Below are positions 14,025 to 14,067 of a stretch of 14,067 nt of DNA, piece after piece. The notes under the pieces were generated by a model that worked only from the letters and a program-made list of their open reading frames with translations, had not been told where the DNA came from and did no database searches. The position numbers were made by a program, and so were the translations under genes. Source of the DNA: an uncultured Collinsella sp. (GTDB lineage Bacteria; Actinomycetota; Coriobacteriia; Coriobacteriales; Coriobacteriaceae); NCBI GenBank assembly GCA_900759335.1, contig CAAEUX010000048.1:1-14067 (forward strand), given 5' to 3'. Numbering within the stretch: the stretch's first letter is position 1; every line of letters begins with the position of its first letter.

Positions 14025-14067
14025 ATGCGCGTTGATTTGAGGGTGAAGCATGATGTCGAGGCCAGGA
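14025..14067 (+). CDS. Start of a further gene, cut by the window end (unknown)
   Basis: An ATG at 14025 opens a frame that runs to the end of the window (MRVDLRVKHDVEAR). GGGAGG (14011-14016) lies 8 nt upstream and could serve as its Shine-Dalgarno, although it is inside the argS terminator stem. Only 14 residues are visible, too few to assign a family. It may be a real gene start or chance. Confidence 0.4.
   Translation, partial: MRVDLRVKHDVEAR

Overview
The window is GC-rich bacterial chromosome with dense genes on both strands, short intergenic gaps and strong Shine-Dalgarno sites. The mix is a TrpRS, a WecA/TagO-type transferase, a PflX-type radical SAM protein, a CarD-family regulator, a tRNA-Ala with a CGC anticodon, and hairpin terminators sharing a GGGGACAGGCACC-like core. 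Together with the codon bias this suggests an actinobacterium of the Coriobacteriia, most likely Collinsella. That placement is an inference from style and gene content, not from a database match.

Layout. Positions 123-2531 (minus strand) carry a WecA/TagO-type undecaprenyl-phosphate sugar-1-phosphate transferase followed by trpS. The roughly 520-base gap at 2532-3056 has no convincing protein gene. It holds a minus-strand structured RNA of about 170 nt (2737-2907) with a 12-bp closing stem, a T-rich 3' end and its own promoter-like -10; its architecture resembles 6S RNA. A plus-strand promoter lies next to it and points at a COG1313/PflX-type radical SAM gene (3057-3995). Then come a tRNA-Ala(CGC) with a near-consensus promoter and an intrinsic terminator, a small coiled-coil protein with one C-terminal membrane segment (4283-4741), pncB (4826-6331) and proB (6411-7538).

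A long hairpin and a 27-bp tandem repeat separate proB from an opposite-strand S33 proline-iminopeptidase-like hydrolase (7638-9056). That gene diverges from proA (9169-10455). So the two first enzymes of proline biosynthesis flank a probable proline-releasing peptidase. Downstream on the minus strand are an HD-domain phosphohydrolase (10526-11125) and a CarD/CdnL-family protein (11234-11719), each bordered by nearly identical hairpin terminators. A gap of about 340 bases with several short palindromes leads to argS (12062-13915), a strong terminator, and the first codons of another gene running off the end.

Most of the content is housekeeping: aminoacylation (trpS, argS, tRNA-Ala), NAD salvage (pncB), proline synthesis (proB, proA), envelope glycan initiation, and transcription control (CarD family, candidate 6S-like RNA). 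I found no phage, CRISPR array, transposase or defence system. The least expected items are the structured RNA at 2737-2907, the repeated hairpin/tandem-repeat elements in intergenic gaps, and the peptidase between proB and proA.
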